From assembly GCA_030762895.1 (NCBI GenBank), contig CM061070.1:107683554-107747553 (forward strand): a stretch of DNA of 64,000 nucleotides, given 5' to 3'. The notes beneath the pieces are model-generated. The model made no database searches. It was not told where the DNA came from and saw only the letters and a program-made list of their open reading frames with translations. The DNA comes from Sophora flavescens (Eukaryota > Streptophyta > Magnoliopsida > Fabales > Fabaceae). Of this stretch, positions 11,942 to 23,680 are shown in pieces (the first letter of the stretch is position 1; each line of letters starts with the position of its first letter). The translations under genes were made by a program, and so were the position numbers.

Positions 11942-12213
11942 GCCACTTGACAGAAACTTACATGAGTGAAAAGTAGATTTATACAGTGGGAGAACTAAAG
12001 GTCAAACATACACTAACAGAGTCAAGCAGGTTTAAAGAGTCCTAGGTCAAAAGAAACTACTATTTTCAGAAAAGAGGAACAACTACCCCAACATCATCAC
12101 CTCAATAACATAAGAAAGTCCAACAGCTGGTCAAACAGACTAATGAACCCATTAGGGAGACCGTGATGGTCATACCCACCCTCCGGAGGCATGTCTGGTG
12201 AAGACACAACTCC

Positions 12214-12630
12214 TCAAACTCCCATATCAGGAGAATCATCATCGTCGTCACTAAGCGGGTGGTACTGTGGGTCCTGTTCCATAATCTCAACAGGGTCCTC
12301 CTCAATCATCTCCTGAGGATCCTCCTCTATAGGCGAAGCTGGTGCTGCATCTGGTTGATGATCGTCTGGAAGATGATGGAGTACCAAGAGTCCCTGTGCT
12401 GCTAAGTGCTGCAAATAAGAATCCAACGACGGTAGTGAAATCTGGATAGTCTCAAAGGTATCCGTCCTCCTCCCGGGTCCTTCTAAAACTGAACCGTCAA
12501 TCGTGCGAACAGGTCCCGTATACTCGGTCGTCTGGGCCCCCTGATGAAAAACCCATGCAGTCGGATCATGCGCATTATCAAAGATAATGGCCCGTACCCT
12601 CGAGTGCGCCAAGGGCATGTTCGAATCCAT
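12214..12630 (-). CDS. Unrecognised acidic ORF in the antisense gypsy-like fragment
   Basis: An open frame of 138 residues begins MDSNMPLAHS and ends in an acidic tail (EEDPQEMIEEDP, then DDDDDSPD). I do not recognise a domain. It sits just downstream, on the minus strand, of the presumed LTR end, so it may be a fragment of an element-encoded protein such as a gag N-terminus. An acceptor-like tract (CCCTATCAG) precedes the start by about 30 bases. It could equally be a chance ORF. There is no sign of a host gene around it. Confidence 0.25.
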   Translation of the reverse strand: MDSNMPLAHSRVRAIIFDNAHDPTAWVFHQGAQTTEYTGPVRTIDGSVLEGPGRRTDTFETIQISLPSLDSYLQHLAAQGLLVLHHLPDDHQPDAAPASPIEEDPQEMIEEDPVEIMEQDPQYHPLSDDDDDSPDMGV

Positions 12631-15443
12631 CTATACTCAAGAAGATATATGTACCTGATAGGGAAAATAAAATGCAAGGGTGAGATACCAATATATGGAT
12701 GATTTATGACAACTACATGTACTACACACACAAAAACAACATATACAAATAAACAGTTATATACAGCATAAGATTTTCAATATAAAACCATAACATCAAG
12801 GATCATCGTTATTTTGAAACACACATGGCACTTCTATGATTTAACAATCTATACTAAATCTCCGGAGGTCCCAACTCCATGTAATTTTAAAAACTGTGAG
12901 ATGATCAGGCTCAAATAGCCAACACATGGCACAACTTAATTTCCCACAACACTGTCCAACTCAAGGCACAGTAATCAACTCATGTAGGTTCCAGAGCACA
13001 CTGTCCCACACAAGGCATAGTGAACAAGGCTCATGGAAATCATGGTCCATATTGGCACCAATTGATACAACGTCGCATGAGATACCTTCCCTTTAAAGGC
13101 ATTCACACAAAACAATTTGGGCACGTCTACCAAATGCTTGTAAAAACATTTTGTTTTCGCTGCTTTTCTTTGTGTTTCATTCTTTCCTTTGTCGAGGCTC
13201 AAGGCTCACGACCATCCAAATTTTTTTCAACGTTTTAACTTTTATGATCAACACGGGACATTAAAGTCTGTGTGTCCAATCACAACAGTCATAAACCGAT
13301 GCACCAGTCTTGAACGTCGTTGTCATAGAAAACAACTTTCACCTTTTTACCACATTCACCAATTTTAACATAACGTATGGAGGAAAAACAGTCCACAACA
13401 ACATATATAAGACACACAGTCCACAACAACGTGACACGGATCATAGATCAACGTGCTTAAAAACTCTAGTATCTCGACGTCTCGATTACTAGGTTCACTT
13501 TTCGACGTTATTTTTCGTTCACTGGATAACAAATTCAAAACAAAATCTTTCTGTAACTTATCCAAGTTATCGGATGTTTTCTTTTAAATAAAACCTTTCT
13601 AAAAATTTCTTTTTTTTTTTGAAATTCATTAAAAAAAAAACCTTCTAAGTTATAGAAAATCATTCCGTTTAAAAATATCTATTTTTATTTTGAAAATTTT
13701 ATTATTCTGAGAATTTGAAGTTTTCAAATCAAATCTTTTTGAAACTATAAATCAATTTGTTTTCTCTTCATGGTTTCTTTCCATAAAATATTTTCAAAAA
13801 TTGATTATTCTTAGTGTAAAATCATTTAAAATTTTTATTCAAATAAATTTTTCTTTTTCCAAAACATTTCTTCAAATGAAATGTTTATTTCTAATATTCT
13901 TCATATCATTTTATTAATACTTTTATCTTGAGAATTTTAATTGAGCTCTAACGTTAGTTAGGCTTTTCATGCAACAACCAAAGCATCATCATAATAAACA
14001 TAACAAGTATCAACTAATTTAGATCTAACAACTTCAAACACATATTCATGAATATTCATCAAATCATAAAACATATAAATATATTCAAAATCAACCAAAT
14101 CAACACATCAAAATTTCAGTTAAAACATAATCAATCATATATCAAAATTCAAACAAACACATACAAACACATAAATACATATAGTTATCATAATTAAATA
14201 TCCGTTAGGCTGTCTCCCCTTACCTTAAAGTGAAGCGTAAAAGGATTGCAGTTCTCTCGTGGTTTTAAGAAAACGGACTCGGTGTCTGGCCACGATTGCG
14301 AATCTAAACAAAACCAAGTATTTAACATAAGTTAAAATTTTATAAAATCACCCTAAATCTCTTATGCATGTTTCGGTCATGACTAGTAAAGTATGATAAA
14401 ATTTTTAAATTTTTACAAGCCTTTGGATTTATGATCCTCAAGCATCATAGAGATAAAATAAAGGTTTAAAACTTAGAGATAAATTTTAATCTCCTAGCCT
14501 CATGTAAAAGTGATTTTCGGCCTACATATAAAAGTGTGTAAAAATTTGAATTTTTTTTCTAAATATATGCATGTAAATAAAATGATGTTTTAAGCAAACA
14601 TCTTTCTAAAAAAAATTGAACAAGGCTTCCTCAACTCTTCCAATAGAGTTTCGGCCTTCATGAAAATAAAAGGCTAGGAAAACTTGATTTTTTTTCCAAC
14701 TTTATAAACACATGTATGTAATTAAAATCATGACTTCACTCAAGTGTTCTTCTAAAAGAATAAAACAAAAATCTTTTCAAATTTCACAATTAAGGTTTGA
14801 TTATAGTAAATCAAATAAAACAAAAACTCAATTTTGTTCATGGTCTCAAAATGCATAATTGAAGAACTTTAAGTTATGCATGTATGTTTTTGAACCAAAA
14901 ACACCATCTTAGCATCACTTAGGGTTTTGGCTATATCAATACAAATAGGAAAGAAAACTTTTTTTTTAATAAAACTTAGAAGCTTAAAATTACATGCATT
15001 AGGGTTTTTAAGCCATGCATGTGAAAACAAAATGAAAACACTAGTTTTCTCACACATAGGTTTTCAACCACCCTCTTAAAGCTGGCTTTGAAAATTTTTC
15101 TTGCAACATGCAAATACATTAGATGATGTTAAAGATGAATGAGTTAGTAGAAATTGATTTCATGCTAAAAAGATTCTTCTAGGCATTTTTCTTGAATTTT
15201 CTAAGTTAAACTCATAAACATGACACTTGAAAAAAAGAACATGCATGTTGTAAAAGATTAGAGATTTGAGAAGATGAGGTGATATACCTCTGATGTGAGA
15301 AGAGAATGAGCAAGTTTAGACCTTCTCAAGTGTAAGATATGAAGAACTTAGTGAGCTTTTGTAAGTAGAAGAAAATGGGGGAAGAAGTATAGTTTGGGAC
15401 AAATGAGAAAATGGAGGAAATGAGGCTTAGAGTTGAAGAGGAG

Positions 15444-15451
15444 TATTTATA
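15444..15451 (-). promoter_or_regulatory. TATA box of the antisense gypsy-like LTR
   Basis: On the minus strand the sequence reads CCTATAAATACTCC, a strong plant TATA box, followed by a leader rich in CTC and AGC. It lies ~600 bases inside the LTR. Confidence 0.55.
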
Positions 15452-16046
15452 GGAGAATGGGGGAGGGGGGCGCAGCTGAGTGGAGGGATTTTAGATGGGA
15501 TTTTTAAATTTTGATTATTTGCCATAAAATAATATATTAATTACTTGTGTAAATGGCTAAAATGATGAAAAGCATTTAATGGAAAAGCTGTTTAAATCAA
15601 TATTTCAAGGGCTTTCTCATCAAGTCATGTAAAAATCTGTACCAATGAAATTTGGACAATTTTTTTTCGTTCCGGTTCCATTAATTTCCCGACGGTGAAA
15701 ACCGATAGTATTTTTTAAACGAAAATTTACCTGGAAAAATATTTTTTGTAATATTTATAAATATTTTTTTAAAAATCATAGGAATTATTGTAAATATTTT
15801 AGAAAATATAAAATTTTATTTTTCGAGTCGAAATTTGTTTTTTGTATTAGTAAAGTTTTGCTGACAGCAAAAACGTAGACCGTTTTCGTCTGAAATTTCA
15901 ACCAAAAATTTAACTGCAGTTTTCTAAAATAAAATAAGCAATGAGAATAAATTTTTATTTATAAAAATATTTTTCACTAATTTAAATTAATAATTACACA
16001 CACATAAGCACAGATCATTAAGAAACAGAAAAATCGGGGTGTTACT

Positions 16047-18865
16047 GTAACATATGGTATTTTATGTATGGTTTATGTGTGAGGATTAGGTATAGGGCTT
16101 GGATTATATAGTTGAGATTTGGTTTGAGTCATAAGGACCTTTGCATGTTAAGTACGTAGCTTTTTCAGGTGAGTTTGAACGTAGAGACCAATTAGTGTTT
16201 CCCGGTTAGCGTCTTTGAGATGTTTGAGTGTGGAATAAGAATTTTGGAGTTAGAATTGAGATACGACCTTTTTGATGGTTTTAGGTTGTTTATTAGGTCC
16301 TAATGAGCTTATATCTCAAATTTGAGCGCAATCGGACGTCGAACGGACCATGAATGCCGCGTGGGTGTATCCACGCTCAAGCGCCCAAGTCAACAGACAA
16401 GGGCCATGCTTTGACTCGCCACGTGTCAATCAGGGTTAACGTGGCATCCTGTGAGTGGTTTCATGATGTGGTGGCTTCCCACGCTCAAGTGTCGGCACGC
16501 TCCAGCGTGGACCTTCTCACGCTCGAGCGTGGGGACGTGTTTCAACAAAAAATAAAATGACTTAAGTGACTTAAGTCACTTAAGTCATAAACAAAAGAAT
16601 GCGAGGCATAGACCATTGAGAGAAGCCATAGAACAGAGAGGAGAATATAGAGAGAGGAAGAGAGAAAATCTAGAGAGAGAGATAGAGAGTGAGGAAGGAA
16701 GGCTACCAAGAACCCTAAATCCCCATATTTGAGAGCTTTGAAGCTGGAGCAGCTTTTATGAAATCATCACCTCACCTTCTTGCACCGTTGGATCGTGTTC
16801 AAATTTGAGATGGAGGTTCTAGACTAGTAGTTCTTCATATCCAACAGTTGAAATTTCAGTATTTTCCACCCGAGTGTGAGTTATTCAGCTGAGAAGTTGG
16901 AGAGAAACTCAACCCGAGTAGCTCCTGACCAGTCACTTTGGAAGGTTCATCCTAAGCTCATCACCCGTTGGATCGAGTTGAAATGCTTGGAGAAGGTAAA
17001 GGAATGGTCGATATTTAATATCACCATTCACTTTTTTAAACAAAGGTCAAGATTGTGAGATATAGGGACAAAATAGAGGCGGATTTTGTGGTGTTTGCTA
17101 CAATTCTAGGTTCCTATCAATGTGAATTTCACAATGTGACTCTTAGGTGGAATTTTGGAGGCTCGGAGGCCCTGTTTCTATGCGAGGCAGAATCGAGGAG
17201 TTTGAGGATGCTCAGCTTTAGTTTGTTTCATCTCTTCCATTCAGTGCACGACTTTTAGGTGGGGGAAAGAAACTATTTAACACTGGAAATGACATGGTTG
17301 CATTTAATTTGATAATGTCGTAGGGAGACCCAAACCCTACACGAGAACGAGTAACGGACAATGTCCATATCACATTGGGGACTACCTAGTGGTACTAATG
17401 ATGATATAGAAATTGTACGTTTATCATCGTCACGATAAATATCTATACATATATATTATTTTATTATGTGATGATTGCCTGCTTAACTGATTGACTTGAA
17501 CTTGGTACTTGATGAATGATATCATGAGTGTTGTAATTATTTTTGAAAGTGTTTATATTTATTATTATTATATTTTGGTATTTATTATGTTGGAAATAAT
17601 GACATTATGGTAATGATGATGATCTTGATAACATGATGGTGATGACATGATGAGTGTTATGATTGTGCTTAGAGGTTGAGTAAGTGATAAGTTATAATGA
17701 GTTATGGTGATGTATTGGGGAATTCATATTATATATGTGTTAGTAGTGCCTAACCGAGATGATTACTGTGATATGATGATGAGATTGATGAGACGAGATT
17801 ATTATTGAGGTTATCTATGAGATTATGATGAGCGGTTAGGGCACTAGGGGTGGTCTGTGATATGGTTGACCTGAAACATGGTCTGGTATACCTGAAACAT
17901 GGCCGTTGGGGTCTATTCCTCCAAGGGAGAATTCACGGGGTTTAGGCTAACGGCGGACCTTCCCAAACATGATTTCATTTTAGTTGCAGCTATAGTTCAT
18001 GCGTTGCATGAGCACCCTGGTCGTGGTTCAGAGGTGTTCACCGGATTGTGCAGCTGTAGTGCCATTGCTTTGCATGGGCATCCTCCATCCGCGGATGAGG
18101 GTGTGCGTCGGGGACTCTGGGACATGTCTATTCTATTGATGTGATATCCGGATATGGCCGATACCTGATGAGATGGTTCATACAGCATTGCATTGCATCA
18201 TGACGGAGGGTAGAGGATAGATCTTAGACGTGGATCGAGGATGATTTGTGTTAAATATACATAATTATATTCTTGGAGATGGATGTTTAGTGTGCTGCTA
18301 TAAAATTAAATGTTACTAAACTTTTTCCACATTTGATGTTATATGGCTTCTTATCCCCTTTTCTTCTGTTGTGTGTTGGTGCATATATGTTTTGTATCTC
18401 AGATCCAGACCGTGTAGATGGCGTATTAGGATCATTCGTGGATGACCCAGGACCCGGGGTTTCCCCTCTCAGGGACCTTAGAGGTAGAGTACGTTGATCC
18501 GAATGGGTGACTCGTGGACCCGGCCACTCTTTTCTTTTTATATGCGGGTCCTTTGTCCATCACCTCTGGGCTTGGACAGGGAGTGCCGATAGGTTTCGTC
18601 GGCACGTTCTGCTTTGGCACCACCCTTACGTTCCCGATAGGACAGTCAGATGGACACATGTATATATCGGGATCCTACTGATGGGAATCCCTTGACAGTT
18701 ATGTATCAGGTTATGATGTCTATATGTTATGCATGCATGTATATATGTTGTTTATATTTTAAGTTTTAATTTTTCCCGCTATTTTTAATATATCAGCTTA
18801 ACGATAATAACAAAATTAAGTCTTAATATTTTGGGTTTTCTTTAATGGAACGTCGGGGCGTCTCA
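16047..18865 (+). repeat. Sense gypsy-type LTR, 5' end missing
   Basis: The right end reads GGGGCGTCTCA. Two internal blocks match the solo LTR at 25117-28681: near 17320 (tagggagacccaaaccctac) against 27283, and near 18350 (cttatcccctt then tgtgtgttg) against 28230. The expected TGAGACGCC-type start is not visible at 16047, so the left end is truncated or displaced by the antisense fragment. It contains repeated cacgctc(a/g)agcg motifs at 16370-16530. No coding capacity is supported; the short ORFs inside are not conserved proteins. Confidence 0.6.
16557..16588. repeat. Perfect 32-bp palindrome
   Basis: The 32 bases are exactly self-complementary and are built from three overlapping ACTTAAGT units. 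They lie in the sense LTR directly after the cacgctcgagcgt motif cluster. Confidence 0.9.
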
Positions 18866-18879
18866 TTTGTTTTTTTTAA

Positions 18880-21440
18880 TTTTTTTTAAGTAGCAAAATA
18901 TATTTTTTAATTCCAAATTTTGAAAGTCTACTAGAGGCTTCATTTGTAAGCTTTTCATGTGGTGATGACACCTGTCCATACTTTGCTTCTGATGGGAATT
19001 AGTTTATATATTGTATAGATAGATTGGGGGAACCTGGAATTAAGGGGCTTTGAAGATAAGGTACCTCACACGGCTTACATGAGGTGCCACTTGAACCCTA
19101 TTTCAATGAACCCGATGATAAAAAAAGAAGACATGTTTCAGAAATCAAACTTCGACAAATAATTCAACAGATTTATTATAAAATTAACTCAATAACAAAA
19201 AATTATATTGAAGAAAGTGTTAAAAATATGATACTAACCTTTCTCTTCTCTTAATGATAAGGTACGGTCAGATTCGGGACCTTTAACAATTAAAGTTCAA
19301 TAATCAATGAGTATGCAAGCTTAATGAAAATGCTGGAATCTTCTTTGTTTGTTTCTTGACGGCGAGAAAAGGTGAGAGAGAGAGATGAAGAAAATAAAGA
19401 AAATGAAGAAGATGGGGAACACCGATTGAAGGAGATGAACAAATCTAATTTGAGGGGAGCATTGATAATAAGGTAGAGAGATAGAGAGATGATACTAATT
19501 TAATTACAATTTATTGTAGTAATTCACAATGCATAGAAAATGTAAAAATATTTGAATTTAAATTTTCATCTACAAACGTTTGGAGTAGGTACCGCACTGG
19601 AAGAAAGCAGAAATGAATGTGGTATTGGAATTGAAAAGAAAGAAAAAAGAAATTATTTGATTGGATGTTATTGGAGGCTGAAATTAAATTAGATTTATGA
19701 TTTAGTTAAGTTGAAATAAATCAATTAAAACAATTTAAAGAAATAATTAAAAAATCAATGCATTGAAACATGTTTTGATAGTCACAATGTATTGGAACAA
19801 TAAAACTATTTGAATTTGAACCTTTAAATTAAATATATTAAAACTATTTTTCGGTTTTTTAAAATATTTTTTAAGCAGCAAAATATATTTTTTAATTCCA
19901 TATTAGGAAAGTCTAATAGAGGCTTCCTTGGTAAGCTTTTCATGTGGTGATGACACATGTCCAAACTTTCCTTCTAATGGGGATTAATTTATATATTGTA
20001 TAGATTTAAAATTTCATCTACAGACGTTGGGAATAGGTACCACACTGGAAGAAAGCAGAAATGAATGTGGTATTGGAATTGAAAATAAAGAAAAAAGAAA
20101 TTATTTGATTGGATGTTATGGGAGCCTGGAATTAAATTAGATTTATGATTTAGTTAAGTTGAAATAAATCAATTAAAACAATTTAAAGAAATAATTAAAA
20201 AAATCAATGCATTGAAACTTGTTTTGATAGTGACAATGTATCGGAACAATAAAACTATTTGAATTTGAACATTTAAATTAAATATATCAAAACTATTTTT
20301 CGGTTTTTTAAAGTATTTTTTAAGCAGCAAAATATATTTTTTAATTCCAGATTAGGAAGGTCTAATAAAGGCTTCCTTGGTAAGCTTTTCATGTGGTGTT
20401 GACACCTGTCCATACTTTCCTTCTAATGGGGATTAGTTTATATATTGTATAGATTGAGGGAACTTGAAATTAAGGGGCTCTGAAGATAAGGTACCTCCCA
20501 TGGCTTACATGAGGTGCCACTTGAACCATATTTCAATGAACCCGTTGATAAAAAAAGAAGACATGTTTCAGAAATTAAACTTCAGCAGATTTATTATAAA
20601 ATTAACTCGATAACAAAAAAATTTATTGAAGAAAGTGTTTAAAAATATGATACTAACCTTTCTCTTCTCTTAATCATAAGGTGCAGTCAGATTATAATTT
20701 CGACACATTTAACAATTAAAGTTCAATAATCCATAAGTATGCAAGCTCAAAGAAAATGCTGGAATCTTCTTTGTTTGTTTCTTGAAGGCGAGAAAAGGTG
20801 AGAGAGAGAGGGAGATGAAGAAAATGAAGAAGATGAAGAAGATGAAGAACACCGATTGAAGAAGATGAACAAATCTAATTTGAGGGGAGCATTGATAATA
20901 AGGCAGAGAGATAGAGAGATGATACTGATTTAATTACAATTTATTGTTGCAATTCACAATGCATAGAAAATGTAAAAATATTTGAATTTAAATTTTCATC
21001 TACAGACGTTGGGAATAGGTACCGCACTGGAAGAAAGCAGAAATGAATGTAGTATTGGAGTTTAAAAGAAAGAAAAAGAAATTATTTGATTGGATGTAAT
21101 GGGAGGCTGGAATTAAATTAGATTTATGATTTAGTTAAGTTGAAATAAATCAATTAAAACAATTTAAAGAAATAATTAAAAAAATCAATACATTGAAGCC
21201 TGTTTTGATAGTCACAATGTATTGGAACGATAAAACTATTTGAATTTGAACGTTTAAATTAAATATATTAAAACTATTTTTTGGTTTTTTAAAACAGTGT
21301 TTAAGCAGCAAAATATATTTTTTAATTCCAGATTAGGAAAGTCTAATAGAGGCTTCCTTTGTAAGCTTTTCATGTGGTGATGACACATGTCCATACTTTC
21401 TTTCTAACGGGGATTAGTTTATATATTATATATTGTATAG
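18880..21440. repeat. Tandem array, ~980-bp unit, one short copy
   Basis: The landmark aag(t/c)agcaaaatatat starts at 18888, 19873, 20322 and 21303, giving spacings of 985, 449 and 981. The second unit lacks ~530 bases present in the others. A second landmark (gcactggaagaaagcagaaat) recurs near 19592, 20043 and 21026. Each long unit, read on the minus strand, holds a CT-rich leader-like tract and a splice-donor-like AAGGTTAGT, but no open reading frame. The array is cut on the left by the LTR end at 18865 and fades near 21440. Confidence 0.85.
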
Positions 21441-22215
21441 ATATAGATTTTTTTTCTTTCATTGAACTCAATAACAATCCTCATGCTTGATTCAAATACT
21501 TGTGCCCAATATTGGGAACTATTTTGGGTCATGATTTTGGACTAATTGCCTTATAGGCTAACCACTTGCATTGAGTCGGACAATGACCCAAATCCAACAA
21601 CAATGGCTTAGCTCCATGCTAACCAGGATCTTAGGCCTTATATGGTTGAGCCCGTCCACCCTTCTTGCATAGAACATATAAGAAGTGACAGAACTAATGT
21701 ATGTTTGGTTAAGATTTTTTTCAACTCTAACATACTTTTTCTCGGTCTCTAGGCATCATTTTCCACTTTTTCTCAAAGTTCCACTTTGGAGCTTCTCCTC
21801 ATCGCAGTTCTAAATATAAAGTGGCTGGATCCACTTCATACATTGGTTGGAGGTTAGAAAATGAGAGGTGAGTTGGTATATGGATTGAAATTTTGGGATT
21901 AGGATCTATATCTTTAGGATGGGAAAGTCACCTAACCAGTTGCGGATCTTGAGGTGAGGGTGCACTACGTACTAATCAAAATGATTCACTTAAAATTATA
22001 ATTATTCATGCATAATTTTATCACTCAAATACGTAAAGTAAGTAAATATCCAATTTGTGAAATTTTAGTTAGTATTTTCTCATCTTGCAATGGTGTGATG
22101 AATGCAAGGGAGATCAGGAAGCTTGAAGCACATGCACATAGGAGAGGAAACATAATTATAATGTGTTAATGGTATTGAGTTGGAAATAATACTCCTTTTT
22201 GATGAAGTTGTTTAG
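21441..22215. other. Degenerate intergenic sequence
   Basis: I see no coding region, clear repeat or element boundary in this stretch. Confidence 0.4.
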
Positions 22216-22680
22216 CTAATTGAATATTTTTAAATCAATAGGGTCTAACAATATTGTTCCACAAAAAATACATGATAGTTTATGGGCTTTTCATGTAATG
22301 TATATTATGCAAATCATTTTAAGAGTGACATGCATAATTTTTGTTTAACTATTTGAATATTTTTAAGAGTTTAATTTCTATAAACTGTCAGATCCTTTAC
22401 ACCGACATCCAATAATATATTGACAACTCAACATTATTATTATTTTCTCTCTTAGTTATTAAAAGAAAGGCACACATGTCAAAATGTTAACGGATGTCAT
22501 TATAAAACTTTTTACACTGATATTGCAAACTACTTTAATCATATTTTTAACTCAACAAGGTATAATGATAATGCTCTACAAAATAAAATATATGATAATT
22601 TATGAACTTCACATGAAATATATGTTGCACAATTTATTTTAATGGTGTCAGACATAATTGTTTTATTTAAAAAGTTAAAG
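22216..22680. repeat. Duplicated ~130-bp segment split by a MITE-like insertion
   Basis: The block near 22218-22350 (tcttaattg-like start, then tgatagtttatggg and gtgacatgcataattttt) recurs diverged near 22540-22675 (tgataatttatgaac, gtgtcagacataattg). Between them, at about 22385-22530, lies an AT-rich inverted-repeat element. Confidence 0.55.
22385..22530. mobile_element. MITE-like inverted repeat
   Basis: The left arm tttacaccgacatccaataat pairs imperfectly with the right arm around aacggatgtcattataaaac and ttttacactgata. The size (~150 bp), AT content and arms of this kind (ttacactgacatcc) are typical of common plant MITEs. Boundaries are approximate. Confidence 0.5.
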
Positions 22681-22957
22681 AAAAAAATGGGTGGAGCCGT
22701 GGCTCTCCCCCGCCTCTTAAAAAGATCCACCTCTGCACCTAACTTTCTGCAGTTCCGTCTGGCTTAATCTAGTGCGCCTAGCTTAATTCTGTGGGTCTTA
22801 ATTTGGTCTGTCGGGTTGAATGCACTCTTTGTGAGAGGAAATGTAGAGTATCTTTTTTGCCCTAAAGGTGGAGGATCCATTTGCGAAGTTTTGGGGGTTG
22901 AGCAAAGAAAAACAAGCCTCATGTACAATAACCCATTTTTACTATATATTTCTATGA

Positions 22958-23034
22958 CATTTTTTTTTGATACCAAAGGAGAACAAAACAAACTAACTAA
23001 CTATCCTGGGTGTTGACACACCTCTACAACCATC
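22958..23034 (-). mobile_element. LINE 3' tail fragment
   Basis: A 77-base segment that includes a T-run and gataccaaagga, then ctgggtgttgacacacc, is nearly identical to 60482-60563, where it continues into a LINE RNase H coding region. Here only the 3' end remains. It abuts the left end of CACTA element 1. Confidence 0.7.
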
Positions 23035-23057
23035 CACTAGTGCAATAAGTTCTTTTT

Positions 23058-23325
23058 ACGTCAGTTAAAATTGATTTTATACGTCAGAATATTGTCTGAC
23101 GTAAATATAGCTGACGTTAATAGTTAATATTTTAACGTCAGTTCTTTAACACAACTGATGTTAATGTTGTTAAAACTAACGTCAGTTCTGTTAAAGAACT
23201 GACGTTACAGGTTTTATTTTTAACGTCAGTTTCCTAATAAAATCGACGTTAATAGTGTACTGTATATTTTATAAAATACTATTAACGTCAGTTGTTTGAT
23301 ACAACTGACGTTAATGTTTTTTTTT
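23058..23325. repeat. Left subterminal repeats of CACTA 1
   Basis: About eight copies of the AACGTCAGTT-type motif occur, several paired head to head as short hairpins separated by 8-12 bases (for example near 23136, 23176, 23222 and 23284). Confidence 0.85.
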
Positions 23326-23533
23326 TTAGAATTCAGTTTTAAAATATCACTCCCCTCAGCTATCCCTGCATTTAGTAAATATCCCGGTAACACAGAATAT
23401 CACACACATTACAGAATTTCAAACACTACCCTTAAATTTCAATATTAACTAAAAGAAAAGAAATATACAAAGGAACAATGGGTGGACTTAAAACCGAAAC
23501 CCATGTATAGGAAAAACATAACTATCTACAAGT

Positions 23534-23564
23534 ATGTATATATTTATATATATATATATATATA

Positions 23565-23616
<52 letters not shown>

Positions 23617-23645
23617 TCTATTTTGTCAAAACACAAATACCACTA

Positions 23646-23676
<31 letters not shown>
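23534..23676. repeat. TA dinucleotide microsatellites
   Basis: Two long TA runs lie at about 23534-23612 and 23650-23676, in the 3' flank of the ULP1 gene. Confidence 0.9.

Positions 23677-23680
<4 letters not shown>

Larger units (their letters stand above)
11947..16046 (-). mobile_element. Antisense gypsy-like element fragment with LTR
   Basis: Read on the minus strand, the sequence begins near 16046 with GTAACACCCCGATTT, close to the TGTAACAC(C/T)CCGATT start of the solo LTR at 25117. It then has a TATA box (15444-15451) and, near 14220, AAGGTAAGGGGAGAC, which resembles the splice-donor-like region in the other LTR copies here. The LTR probably ends near 12700, where a poor primer-site-like TTGGTATC occurs, giving ~3.3 kb, similar to the 3565 bp of the solo LTR. 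From 13560 to 15240 the sequence is AT-rich and non-coding. No pol domains are seen, and the copia element cuts it on the left. Confidence 0.55.

Noticed and set aside
12681..12700. TTGGTATC on the minus strand as a primer-binding site
   Set aside because: Only the first seven or eight bases fit initiator tRNA-Met, so the LTR boundary there stays uncertain.
17899..18188. Short ORFs on both strands in the sense LTR
   Set aside because: Low-confidence frames in LTR sequence with no recognisable domain; related LTR sequence at 25117-28681 does not keep them.
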